17,526 bases of DNA, taken from the NCBI GenBank assembly GCA_036394995.1, contig DASWED010000094.1, positions 1 through 17,526 of the forward strand, read 5' to 3'. Below are positions 6,074 to 13,548 of the stretch, piece by piece; position 1 is the first letter of the stretch; each line of letters opens with the position of its first letter. The notes beneath the pieces were generated by a model. It ran no database searches and was not told where the DNA came from. It saw only the letters and a program-made list of their open reading frames with translations. Both the position numbers and the translations under genes were made by a program. Source of the DNA: DASWED01 sp036394995 (GTDB taxonomy: Bacteria; Actinomycetota; UBA4738; JACQTL01).

Positions 6074-7255
6074 ATGCGCGGACGGTACCTGGCGGCGGTG
6101 GCCGCCGTCGCGATATGCCTGGTGTGCATTGCCGCGCCGGCGCTGGCCGCACAGGACCACACGCTGACCCTGGAGGCCACCACGCCCACCGTCGTGACGC
6201 TCGGCGATGCCGTCCACCTGACGGGCAAGCTCACGCCGGGAAGCACGGTCGGCGGCGAGGTCATCCAGCTGCTGGACCACGACGACCACGTCCTGGCCCA
6301 GACCAGGGCCGTGAAGTACGGGAAGTTCTCGTTCGACTACGCGCCGACCCGGACCCTGTGGGTCCACGCGGCCTGGAAGTACCACAAGGTCCGCAGCGAC
6401 CCCGTCCAGCTCAAGGTCCGGCCCCGCCTCGCGCTGTCGATGTCGAACGTCCTGCTGTTCGGGACGGCCACGGTTCGCGGCGCGCTCACGCCGTGGGACG
6501 CGGGTGCTCCCGTGACCGTCACCGTCCGGCGCGACGGCACGGCGATCCTGACGAAGACCGTGAAGCTGGGTTCGTCGAGCAAGTTCTCGTTCGCCCTGCC
6601 CATCTCGCAGCCGGGGACGTACGTGGTCCACGGCGTGTACGCGCCTCAGGGCGGGCTGAAGGCGGTGGCGGACTCGCCCGGAGTGGCCACCCCGCTGCCG
6701 TCGTTGAGCTCCGGCGACACGGGCAAGGCCGTGTACCTGCTGGAGCGCCGCTTGGCGCAGCTGCACGTCCGGATCACGAACGTGAACACCACATACGACG
6801 GCGTCACCGGCGACGCGGTGATGGCGTTCCGGAAGACCCAGGGGCTGGAGCGGACCTGGACCGTCGACTCGTCGGTGTGGAGGGCGCTGGCCTCACCGAT
6901 CGTGCGGCACGCGCTGGTGGGCGGCGACGGGTTCCACGTGGAGGTGAACCAGACGCTGCAGGTGCTGTACACGGTGAGCGACGGGGCGATCACGAACATC
7001 CTGCACGTATCCACCGGCAAGCCGTCCACGCCCACCCACGACGGCACGTTCTACGTCCACCGCAAGGTGGCGGGCTACAGCATCGGGGGCCTGTACTACC
7101 CGAGCTACTTCGACGGGAACCGCGCCGTCCACGGATGGACCGAGGTCCCTGAGTACGCCGCCAGCCACGGCTGCGTGCGGATCCCGTACTGGAACGCCAC
7201 CTTCATGTACGACCTCATGCCGCTCGGCACGAAGGTCGTCGTGTACCACTCCTAG
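6074..7255 (+). CDS. Secreted L,D-transpeptidase with Ig-like and peptidoglycan-binding domains
   Basis: A 393-residue exported cell-wall enzyme. A signal peptide occupies residues 1-26, ending APALA-AQ. Two Ig-like beta-sandwich regions follow (about 28-115 and 117-203). Next is a peptidoglycan-binding type 1 domain (about 211-272; SSGDTGKAVYLLERRL and YDGVTGDAVMAFRKTQGL). Last is the YkuD catalytic domain (about 286-391), with His353 in AVHGW and the active Cys367 in SHGCVRI. It would form 3-3 cross-links or attach ligands to peptidoglycan. The ATG at 6074 is chosen because the signal peptide begins there; the GGGGGAGG before it leaves only one base of spacing, which is unusually tight. A TACCCT (5973-5978) upstream is a possible -10 without a clear -35. 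Its last 41 bp overlap the convergent DUF4091 gene. Confidence 0.88.
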   Translation: MRGRYLAAVAAVAICLVCIAAPALAAQDHTLTLEATTPTVVTLGDAVHLTGKLTPGSTVGGEVIQLLDHDDHVLAQTRAVKYGKFSFDYAPTRTLWVHAAWKYHKVRSDPVQLKVRPRLALSMSNVLLFGTATVRGALTPWDAGAPVTVTVRRDGTAILTKTVKLGSSSKFSFALPISQPGTYVVHGVYAPQGGLKAVADSPGVATPLPSLSSGDTGKAVYLLERRLAQLHVRITNVNTTYDGVTGDAVMAFRKTQGLERTWTVDSSVWRALASPIVRHALVGGDGFHVEVNQTLQVLYTVSDGAITNILHVSTGKPSTPTHDGTFYVHRKVAGYSIGGLYYPSYFDGNRAVHGWTEVPEYAASHGCVRIPYWNATFMYDLMPLGTKVVVYHS

Positions 7256-9017
7256 GCCCGGCGGTCACCTCGGCGATCAGATCGGCGAGGCGCGCGCGGG
7301 CTGCGGCGAACTCGGACCGGGTGGCGTTCGTCCGGTACATCGTCGGGAACAGATCCCGGGCGATCTCCATGGCCTCGGCGCGCCTGCCGTGGAGGGACAG
7401 GAACCGCAGGTACTCGTAGTCCTCCCGGCCGTCGCGGATGCGCTTCAGGCGGATCGATTCCACGGGGATGTCGTGCGAGCCGCCGATGCACCCCACGCCC
7501 GACGGGCACGCCCGCCCCGGATAGAACAGCGTCCCGTCGCCGTTCCCGCCGAAGTCGAACTCGTCCGTCCACGCCCTCTTCAGCGCGTAGTCCGTGTCGA
7601 AGTACAGGTCGCCGGCCGTGCGGTACTCGAAGGCCAGGAAGCCCATGGCCCGGTGCTCCGATCCGGGCTGGTCCACCACGTAGGACGGCCACCCGGCCCA
7701 GTACGGGTTCGAGCCGGGGTCGCCGGAGCATCCATGGCTCTCGCACGAGGTGTATGTCCATACCTCGTTCGGGCCCTGCGCGGTGTCGAACGCGTCGTAC
7801 GCGGGCCGCTGGTTCCCCGCGTACCGGCTCGCCCCGGGCTTGTCGTGCATCTCGTTCACGATCGGGACCAGCAGATCGATGAGCGGCACCGCGTCGAAAC
7901 GCTTCGCGTTCTGGATGGTCCCGGTGATGAGCACCCGGAGCCCGGGCCACCGCTGCCGGGCGGCCCGGGCGCTGTCCTTGCAGTCGGCCCACGCGCCCGC
8001 ATCGGTGTTCGGCTCGTCGCAGGTGTACAGGAAGGCGCGGGAGGTGAACCCGCCGAACGCGGCCTCCCGCTTCCAGTCGGCCAGCTGCGACGGGTCGCTG
8101 TCGACCTGGATCTCGGTGAGCCGGGCGCCGGGGAGGCGGAGGTCGGTCCACAGCCCGGCCGGGTCTCTTGGTGCATGGCCTTGCAACAGCGGCAGGATGT
8201 ATCTGCGAAAGGATGCGGATTCCGAACCCGCCGCCCCGTCGCCCGAGGGCGGCTGGAACGCGGGATACGAGATCGTGATCCGGTCCTCCAGTGCGGCCCG
8301 CACGTACAGCGACTTCAGCTGCCACTGCTCGGCCTCGTCGGCGAAGCAGTTCCCGCCCGTGTGGGCCAGGCACTCGCCGTCCCACTCCATGCCGAACGTG
8401 CTCTTCAGCGAGGAGGTCGACGAAAGGGTGAGCGCGAGGACCCTCAGGTGGATCGGCACGGTCACCGAGAAACCGCCGTCCGCGGTCACGGCCAGCGAGC
8501 CGTCGTACCGGCCGGCCGCCTGCGCCCTCGGCACCAGGACGTCCACCCAGGCCACCCGGTTCTCGTCCGGGGGGACGGTCACCGGGAAGGCCCGCCGGGA
8601 CTCCCGGTAGAACGGGTCGATCGCCGGGATCAGCGGGTCGGGCCACCGGCCGGTCCCTCCCTCGAGGTCGGATGAGTGCCGGAGGTCGACGTAGGCCTCG
8701 CGGGAGATGGTCACGTCGGCCCGGGGGATCGTGCCGCCGGGGCCGTGCAGGGCGGTGGCGAGGCGGATCCGGAGGCCGCCGACCGGCGACGAGCCCGCCT
8801 CCACCACCACCTGGAACGACTCGAACTCGTTCCGGGCGGCCAGCAGGTTCGCCGCGGATGCCCCGGCGGGATGCCGGCCCGGCCGCACCGTCACCAGCGA
8901 CCCGACGACCACGACGGCCGGCGATCCGGTGCCCCGCCCCTCCTCACCGGATGGTGCTCCCGGCGTGGGTGGCCCGAACGTGACCAGGGCGAGCACGACC
9001 GCGAGCGTTCGACGCAT
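7215..9017 (-). CDS. Secreted DUF4091 / GH123-like glycoside-hydrolase-type protein
   Basis: A 600-residue protein with an N-terminal signal sequence (residues 1-22). A beta-sandwich domain runs from about 35 to 195 (ARNEFESFQVVVEA at 61-74). A TIM-barrel-like region follows, with YTCDEP (331-336). The acidic pair Asp334-Glu335 is where GH123 and DUF4091 enzymes carry their catalytic residues. The DUF4091 end is clear: GNGDGTLFYPG (491-501) and IPVESIRLKRIRDGREDYEYL (517-537, partly quoted). It probably acts on extracellular glycans, but no substrate is known. The ATG at 9017 has only a weak AGGA before it. The last 41 bp, encoding a Pro/Arg-rich tail, lie antisense to the end of the L,D-transpeptidase gene. 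It is last in a minus-strand run with DUF72 38 bp upstream. Confidence 0.85.
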   Translation of the reverse strand: MRRTLAVVLALVTFGPPTPGAPSGEEGRGTGSPAVVVVGSLVTVRPGRHPAGASAANLLAARNEFESFQVVVEAGSSPVGGLRIRLATALHGPGGTIPRADVTISREAYVDLRHSSDLEGGTGRWPDPLIPAIDPFYRESRRAFPVTVPPDENRVAWVDVLVPRAQAAGRYDGSLAVTADGGFSVTVPIHLRVLALTLSSTSSLKSTFGMEWDGECLAHTGGNCFADEAEQWQLKSLYVRAALEDRITISYPAFQPPSGDGAAGSESASFRRYILPLLQGHAPRDPAGLWTDLRLPGARLTEIQVDSDPSQLADWKREAAFGGFTSRAFLYTCDEPNTDAGAWADCKDSARAARQRWPGLRVLITGTIQNAKRFDAVPLIDLLVPIVNEMHDKPGASRYAGNQRPAYDAFDTAQGPNEVWTYTSCESHGCSGDPGSNPYWAGWPSYVVDQPGSEHRAMGFLAFEYRTAGDLYFDTDYALKRAWTDEFDFGGNGDGTLFYPGRACPSGVGCIGGSHDIPVESIRLKRIRDGREDYEYLRFLSLHGRRAEAMEIARDLFPTMYRTNATRSEFAAARARLADLIAEVTAGPRSGTRRPSCRAA

Positions 9018-9055
9018 GTCCTGACTCAGCGTATCGGTGCGGGGCGGGCGGGGCG

Positions 9056-9829
9056 TCAGGCCAGTCCGCCGGAGTGCAGGTCGCCGGTCGCTCGGGCCAC
9101 GGGGCGGCCCAGCCCTTCCAGCAGCTCGATCATGGTCGTCGCGTCGCGTACCGCGGCCCCGCCCGGGTCGTTGTTGAAGTACACGTAGACCTCGTCGGTG
9201 CCCAGTCCTGCGATGCGCTCGGCCCACCGGCGGAGCTTCTCGCGCGTGTACTCGGACCCCCGCGGCCCGTGGCCCCCCTGGTGGAACCTGATGTAGCCCC
9301 ACCCGCCGGTCACGACCGTCCGGACCCGCCACCCCGGCCGGTCGGGGATGACCCACCCCGCTCCGGCCCGGTCCAGCGTCCGGTAGACCTCGTCGGTCTC
9401 CCACGACCCGTCGCGGAACTCGAACGCCGGCCGGCGGAGCCCGCTCGGAAGCCGCCGGAGGAACGCCGACAGCAGGTCCACGTCCGCCCCGAACTTGGGC
9501 GGCAGCTGGAACAGGACCGTCCCCAGCTTGTCGCCCAGGAGCCGGGCCCGCGACCAGAACAGCTCCACCGGGTCGCCCGCGTCGCGGAGCCGGCGGATGT
9601 GGGTGATGTACCGGCTGGCCTTCACCGTGATCAGGAACCCCGGCGGGGTCCCGTCGCGCCACCGTTCGAACGAGGATTCCTTCGGCAGCATGTAGAACGA
9701 GTTGTTCACCTCGACCGTGGGGAACCGCGAGGCGAAGAACTCCAGCCACCGCCGCTGGGGGAGCTTCTCGGGGTAGAACGTCCCCCGCCAGTCCCGGTAC
9801 TGCCAGCCGCTGGTGCCGACGCAGATCAC
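9056..9829 (-). CDS. DUF72 (YecE-family) protein
   Basis: A 257-residue cytoplasmic protein with the family's opening block, VGTSGWQYRDWRGTFYP (4-20), then FPTVEVNNSFYMLP (36-49), VLFQLPP and the terminal YVYFNND block. DUF72 proteins have a TIM-barrel fold; no reaction is established that I can state. Length and start match the family. GTG 9827-9829 is the start, with AGGATCGAGAC upstream. It lies between the SRPBCC remnant (37 bp upstream) and the DUF4091 gene on the same strand. Confidence 0.9.
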   Translation of the reverse strand: MICVGTSGWQYRDWRGTFYPEKLPQRRWLEFFASRFPTVEVNNSFYMLPKESSFERWRDGTPPGFLITVKASRYITHIRRLRDAGDPVELFWSRARLLGDKLGTVLFQLPPKFGADVDLLSAFLRRLPSGLRRPAFEFRDGSWETDEVYRTLDRAGAGWVIPDRPGWRVRTVVTGGWGYIRFHQGGHGPRGSEYTREKLRRWAERIAGLGTDEVYVYFNNDPGGAAVRDATTMIELLEGLGRPVARATGDLHSGGLA

Positions 9830-9866
9830 GTCTCGATCCTGCCCGGCGGGGCCGCCGGGAAACGGC

Positions 9867-10076
9867 CTACGCGGACGCGCCGCGCCTGCTCGCGAGGTAG
9901 GCGCCGAGATCCACCGGGAGCCTCCGCAACCGCGACCGCATCTTCGAACGGATCAGCGGCGCCATGAGCCGGCCCACGAGGTTCGGCTCCACGGTCCCCC
10001 ACTGCGTGAGCGCGGTGCCGTCTCCGTCAGCTCGACCATCGTCTCCTCCTCCCCGGGACGCTCCCCGGCTCACCAT
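9867..10076 (-). pseudogene. Decayed SRPBCC / polyketide-cyclase-like fragment, frameshifted
   Basis: The frame ending at TAG 9867 encodes DGTALTQWGTVEPN and LVGRLMAPLIRSKMRSRL, which looks like the C-terminal third of an SRPBCC (START-like) protein. The matching sequence just before it is in another frame: positions 10069-10019 (minus strand) read AGERPGEEETMVELTE, which would join directly to DGTALTQWG if one small indel near 10019-10027 were repaired. The first two-thirds of such a protein are absent, replaced by the end of the hydrolase gene nine bases upstream. An uninterrupted 69-residue frame starting at ATG 10076 exists, but its N-terminus (MVSRGASRGGGDD) looks non-native. A sequencing or assembly error is possible for the frameshift but not for the missing N-terminal part. 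Confidence 0.5.
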
Positions 10077-10085
10077 TCGCGAGGC

Positions 10086-10730
10086 TCAGCTGTGCACCGA
10101 GCGTTCGACGAACTCACCGATCAGCGTGGCGACCTCCTTCTCGCGCTTCCAGAAGAAGTGGTCGGTGTTCGGCAGGATCACCACCTCGCCGCGCGGGAGC
10201 CGACGTGCCAGGCGGTTGAGGTCCGGGACCGGCGAGAACTGGTCGGCCTCCCCGGACACGAACAGGACCGGCCGGTCGAACGCGGCCAGCTCGTCGCGGC
10301 CGGGCGGCGGCGGCAGTCCCAGCGGGTCGTTCACGGGGAACCCGATCAGGGCCAGGGCGGCCGCCCGTTCGTCGTCGACCGCCTCCCGCAGCGCGACATT
10401 CGCCCCGAAGGACCATCCGGCCACGACGGTGGGGCCCGGCGCCTCCTCCCGGACCCGGCCGATGGCCGCGCGCACGTCCTCGATCTCGTCGACGCCGCCC
10501 CCGTGTTCCCCTTCCGAGCCCATCACGCCGCGGAAGTTGAACCCGAGCACCACGAATCCCCGCCCGGCCAGGTCGTTCCGGATGTTCCACAGCAGGGGGT
10601 GATCCTTGCTGCCGCCGTGCAGGGGGTGCGGGTGGCAGATCACGGCGGTGCCGCGGGGCTCGCCCTCGGGCCGCCGGAGCTCGGCGTCCAGCGAGACCCC
10701 GTCGGCGGTCACGCAGCGGAGGGGTTCCAC
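10086..10730 (-). CDS. Alpha/beta hydrolase (dienelactone-hydrolase-like)
   Basis: A 214-residue cytoplasmic hydrolase. HPHPLHGGSKDH (33-44) is the oxyanion-loop block of the CocE/YfhR-like short hydrolases, and FNFRGVMGSEGEH (64-76) is the second hallmark. The nucleophile is Ser107 in GWSFGA. Asp163 in SGEADQFSP and His191 in NTDHFF complete the triad. The substrate is likely a small ester or lipid-like compound and cannot be specified. The start is GTG 10730 with no ribosome site. Only 11 bp separate it from the divergent oxidoreductase start, so its promoter must lie inside that neighbour. It appears to lead the minus-strand run toward the DUF72 and DUF4091 genes. Confidence 0.85.
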   Translation of the reverse strand: MEPLRCVTADGVSLDAELRRPEGEPRGTAVICHPHPLHGGSKDHPLLWNIRNDLAGRGFVVLGFNFRGVMGSEGEHGGGVDEIEDVRAAIGRVREEAPGPTVVAGWSFGANVALREAVDDERAAALALIGFPVNDPLGLPPPPGRDELAAFDRPVLFVSGEADQFSPVPDLNRLARRLPRGEVVILPNTDHFFWKREKEVATLIGEFVERSVHS

Positions 10731-10737
10731 GGCGTGG
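10727..10737. promoter_or_regulatory. Dyad CCACG-G-CGTGG between divergent starts
   Basis: CCACG (10727-10731) and CGTGG (10733-10737) are a perfect inverted repeat around one base. It occupies most of the 11-bp gap between the start codons at 10730 (minus) and 10742 (plus). It could be an operator controlling both genes, but at this GC content a 5-bp dyad may be chance. Confidence 0.25.
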
Positions 10738-10741
10738 CACG

Positions 10742-11728
10742 ATGGCAGACCTGATGGGAACGCCGCAACGTGCCTCCACCGAACCGCTGGCGGTGGCCCT
10801 CCGTGACCCCCTGCCGTGGCGCGACTTCGAGATGCTGGCCACCACGGCCGAGGAGACCGGGTTCGACGCCGTGTTCCTTCCCGAGATCACCGGGCGGGAC
10901 GCGACCGCCGCGCTGGCCGCCCTGGCGGGACACACGTCGGCCATCCGCCTGGGCACCGGCGTGGTGCCCCTGACCTCCCGCCGGCTCCCCCTCCTCGCCA
11001 TGGCCGCCGCCACCGTGCACGAGCGCTCGGGGGGCCGTCTGATCCTGGGGGTGGGGGCGGGACCGCCGGGCCCCGGGTCGCTCCAGCGCGTCCGCGACGC
11101 GGTGGCGTTCCTCCGGGAGGCCTTCGCGGGGAAGGTCGCCGCCGAGCCCGGCACCGGGGAGCCGTTCGAGCCGGCCCTGGTCCCGGACCGGCCGCCGCCG
11201 ATCTGGCTGGCGGCGCTCGGCGACCGCATGGTCTCGCTGGCCGGGGAGGTGGCCGACGGCGTCCTGCTGAACTGGACCACGCCGGAGAGGGTCCGCCGGG
11301 CCGCGGCGCTGGTGGCCGAGTCGGCCTCGCGGGCCGGCCGGGGTCCCGCCGCCGTGACCGTCTCGACGTACATCCGGGCCTGTCTGGGGGCCGAGGAGTC
11401 GTCGGCCCTGGACGCCCTCCGCGCGGCCACCGCGCAGTACGCGGCGATGCCCCACTACCGTCGCCAGATGGAATCCGTCGGCCTGGGCGACGCTGCCGCG
11501 AGGGCGGCCGACGCCGCGAAGGCCGGCCGGCCCGGCGACGTCCCCGAGGAGCTGGTCCGGGAGCTGTGCCTGGTGGGCGATCCCCCCTCCGCCGCCCGCC
11601 GCCTCCAGGAGTACCGCGACGCCGGCGCCGTGCTCCCGGTGATCTATCCGGTCCCGGCCCTGGACCCGCCGTCCTCGATCATGGCCTCGATGCTGGCCCT
11701 CGCCCCCCACCCCGCCCTCGAGCCCTGA
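10742..11728 (+). CDS. LLM-class (luciferase-like) flavin/F420-dependent oxidoreductase
   Basis: A 328-residue TIM-barrel protein of the bacterial luciferase / F420-dependent oxidoreductase family. Family blocks are TAEETGFDAVFLPEITGRDA (partly 36-55), IRLGTGVVPLTSRRLPLLAMAAATV, HERSGGRLILGVGAG, PPPIWLAALGDRMVSLAGEVADGVLLNW and the late VGDPPSAARRLQEYRDAGA. These bind a deazaflavin or FMN; cofactor and substrate are not decided by sequence alone. F420 is plausible in actinobacteria. ATG 10742 or ATG 10754 could be the start; neither has a ribosome site, so the message may be leaderless. It is divergent from the hydrolase gene by 11 bp. Confidence 0.87.
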   Translation: MADLMGTPQRASTEPLAVALRDPLPWRDFEMLATTAEETGFDAVFLPEITGRDATAALAALAGHTSAIRLGTGVVPLTSRRLPLLAMAAATVHERSGGRLILGVGAGPPGPGSLQRVRDAVAFLREAFAGKVAAEPGTGEPFEPALVPDRPPPIWLAALGDRMVSLAGEVADGVLLNWTTPERVRRAAALVAESASRAGRGPAAVTVSTYIRACLGAEESSALDALRAATAQYAAMPHYRRQMESVGLGDAAARAADAAKAGRPGDVPEELVRELCLVGDPPSAARRLQEYRDAGAVLPVIYPVPALDPPSSIMASMLALAPHPALEP

Positions 11729-11740
11729 GCGCGGGCCGTC

Positions 11741-11768
11741 TTGCACGACGGGGCGTGGCGAGTACACT
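11741..11768 (+). promoter_or_regulatory. Ferredoxin promoter (TTGCAC-N16-TACACT)
   Basis: TTGCAC (11741-11746) and TACACT (11763-11768) are separated by 16 bp, in the gap between the oxidoreductase stop and the ferredoxin start. Transcription should begin near 11775, giving a leader of about 34 bases. Confidence 0.65.
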
Positions 11769-11771
11769 TGA

Positions 11772-11795
11772 TTTCCACGGTCGGCACGGTGGAAA
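11772..11795 (+). promoter_or_regulatory. 7-bp perfect dyad in the ferredoxin leader
   Basis: TTTCCAC (11772-11778) and GTGGAAA (11789-11795) are exact reverse complements around ten bases. The dyad starts at the predicted transcription start and ends one base before the ribosome site GGGGAGA (11797-11803). It could act as a repressor site over +1 or as an RNA hairpin shielding translation. Part of the ribosome site (GGG 11798-11800) could also pair with CCC (11806-11808) just before the ATG. Confidence 0.45.
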
Positions 11796-11808
11796 AGGGG
11801 AGAATCCC

Positions 11809-12138
11809 ATGACCTACACGATCACGGAGCCCTGCATCGACGTCAAGGACCGGTCCTGCGTCGACGAGTGTCCGGTGGACTGCATCTACGAGGGCGGCCG
11901 GATGCTGTACATCCAGCCCGACGAGTGCGTGGACTGCGGTGCCTGCGAGCCCGTCTGCCCGGTCACCGCGATCTTCTACGAGGACGACGTCCCCGCCGAG
12001 TGGAAGCAGTTCACCCCGATCAACGCCGAGTTCTTCAGCGACAACGTGAGCGGGATCGGCTCCCCCGGCGGCGCGGCGCAGGTCGGCCCCACCGAGAAGG
12101 ACCATCCCATCGTCGCGGGGTGGGGCACCGCCGGATAG
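11809..12138 (+). CDS. fdxA: 7Fe ferredoxin, FdxA type ([3Fe-4S][4Fe-4S])
   Basis: A 109-residue cytoplasmic electron carrier. The cysteine layout is Cys9, 17, 21, 25 then 40, 43, 46, 50 (RSCVDECPVDCIYEGG; DECVDCGACEPVCP). By analogy with Azotobacter ferredoxin I, Cys9, 17 and 50 hold the 3Fe cluster, Cys21, 40, 43 and 46 hold the 4Fe cluster, and Cys25 is free. The DDVPAEW block and C-terminal extension are as in mycobacterial FdxA. It may feed electrons to redox enzymes such as P450s or oxidoreductases; its partner is unknown, and the upstream oxidoreductase gene has a separate promoter. The ribosome site GGGGAGA is five bases from ATG 11809. Confidence 0.93.
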   Translation: MTYTITEPCIDVKDRSCVDECPVDCIYEGGRMLYIQPDECVDCGACEPVCPVTAIFYEDDVPAEWKQFTPINAEFFSDNVSGIGSPGGAAQVGPTEKDHPIVAGWGTAG

Positions 12139-12158
12139 CACCTCCCGCTCCGTCGGCC

Positions 12159-12184
12159 GCCCGGGACCCACCCGCCACCCGGGC
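12159..12184 (+). terminator. G/C-rich inverted repeat after the ferredoxin gene
   Basis: GCCCGGG (12159-12165) and CCCGGGC (12178-12184) form a perfect 7-bp stem with a 12-base loop, 20 bases after the ferredoxin stop. No T-run follows, so it is not a canonical intrinsic terminator; high-GC actinobacteria often use such I-shaped structures. The placement between fdxA and the pgs operon fits an end signal. Confidence 0.35.
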
Positions 12185-12324
12185 TCCCCCAAGATTTGGT
12201 CCCGCCTTAGCCGGTACGCTGCGAATCCTTGGGGGTTCGGTCCTCATACTCCCTCATTGACCGGGCCGTTCCGGTCGATACGCAGCATGAGGCCACCGGC
12301 CCGGTCGAGCGCGGAGAGCGAAGG

Positions 12325-13548
12325 ATGCCCAAGGAGTTCTGGATCACCATCGCGCTCGCGGTGCTCGTCTTCGCGGGGCTCCACGTCGAATGGCTTCGCC
12401 ACCGCCGCGCACTGGCCCGCATCCCCGTCCGCATCCACGTGAACGGTTCCCGGGGGAAATCGAGCGTGACCCGGCTCATCGCGGCCATGCTCCGCGAGCA
12501 CGGGATCGCCACCGTTGCGAAGACCACCGGCACGTCGGCCCGCCTGATCCTCCCCGACGGCTCGGAGCGGCCGGTATTCCGCGACGGCCGGCCCACCATC
12601 CGCGAGCTGGCCTGGGCCATGCGCCGGGCCTCGCGCGAGGGAGCTGGAGCCGTGGTGTTCGAGTGCATGGCCGTCGATCCCGAGCTGCAATGGGTGGCGG
12701 AGAACCTCATGGTGAAACCGACCGTCACCGTCGTGACGAACGCCCGCCTCGATCACACGGACGTCCAGGGCACCGACCCGAGGGTCATCGCGGCCGGCTT
12801 CCCGGTGCGGTGGGGCGGCACCCTGGCGACGGCGGATCCCGTGGTGGCGGCGGTCCACGAGGAGCGGGTCCGGGCCACCGGGGGCTCCGTCCACCTGGTC
12901 GACCCGGCGGCCGTGGGCCCCACCGAGCTCGCCAGGATGAGCTACCTGGAGCACCCGGCGAACGTCGCGCTGGCACTCGAGGTGGGCCGCCTGCTGGGGA
13001 TCCCGAGGGACGAGGCCCTGCTCGGCCTCGCGGCCGCCGATCCGGATCCCGGCGCCGCCGCGGTGCTCGACGTCGCCGATCCGCGGGGCCCGTGGGTCCT
13101 CGTGAACCTGTTCGCCGCGAACGACTCCCAGTCGACGTTCCTGGCCCTGGACACCGCCACCGCCATGTTCGACCTGCCCCCGCATCCGGTGGTGCTGTTC
13201 GTGTCCCGGGGTGACCGGACCGCCCGATCCGCGGAGTTCGCGGCGGCGCTGGCGGCGAACCAGGACCGGTTCCGGCATCTCGTGGTGTGGGGGGAGCGGA
13301 CCAGGGCGATGGCCCGCAGGGCCGTTCGCAGGGGAGTCCCCGCCGGACGGGTCACCGACGCGGGGGCGCGGGCCCCGGAGGCCCTCACCGACGTCCTGCT
13401 CGACCGGATGGAGGGCGGCCCGCGAGTCGTGGTGGGGATGGGCAACATCATCGGACCGGGCCAGCGGTGGTTGTCGTTCCTGGCGGAGCGCCTGGAGGCC
13501 GCGGACCCCCCGCCCCCGGTCGGCGAACGCGAGCCGGTGGGGGCGTGA
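12325..13548 (+). CDS. pgsB: Poly-gamma-glutamate synthase PgsB (ATP-dependent amide ligase)
   Basis: A 407-residue membrane-tethered member of the Mur-ligase-like amide ligases that polymerises glutamate through gamma-amide bonds using ATP. An N-terminal membrane segment spans about residues 5-21. The ATP loop is HVNGSRGKSSVTRL (38-51). Other family blocks are KTTGTSARLI (66-75), FECMAVDPELQ (112-122), TNARLDHTDVQG (138-149), LEHPANVALALE (208-219), FAANDSQST (263-271) and MGNIIGPGQ (372-380). Length matches PgsB/CapB (about 390-410). GGAG at 12313-12316 lies eight bases before ATG 12325. The stop overlaps the pgsC start (TGATG), so synthesis is coupled. A CATACT at 12245-12250 is a possible -10 but has no clear -35. 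Confidence 0.92.
   Translation: MPKEFWITIALAVLVFAGLHVEWLRHRRALARIPVRIHVNGSRGKSSVTRLIAAMLREHGIATVAKTTGTSARLILPDGSERPVFRDGRPTIRELAWAMRRASREGAGAVVFECMAVDPELQWVAENLMVKPTVTVVTNARLDHTDVQGTDPRVIAAGFPVRWGGTLATADPVVAAVHEERVRATGGSVHLVDPAAVGPTELARMSYLEHPANVALALEVGRLLGIPRDEALLGLAAADPDPGAAAVLDVADPRGPWVLVNLFAANDSQSTFLALDTATAMFDLPPHPVVLFVSRGDRTARSAEFAAALAANQDRFRHLVVWGERTRAMARRAVRRGVPAGRVTDAGARAPEALTDVLLDRMEGGPRVVVGMGNIIGPGQRWLSFLAERLEAADPPPPVGEREPVGA

Noticed and set aside
10114..11430. 438-codon minus-strand frame overlapping the hydrolase and oxidoreductase genes
   Set aside because: No family motif, low-complexity Ala/Arg/Pro text, and it overlaps two recognised genes.
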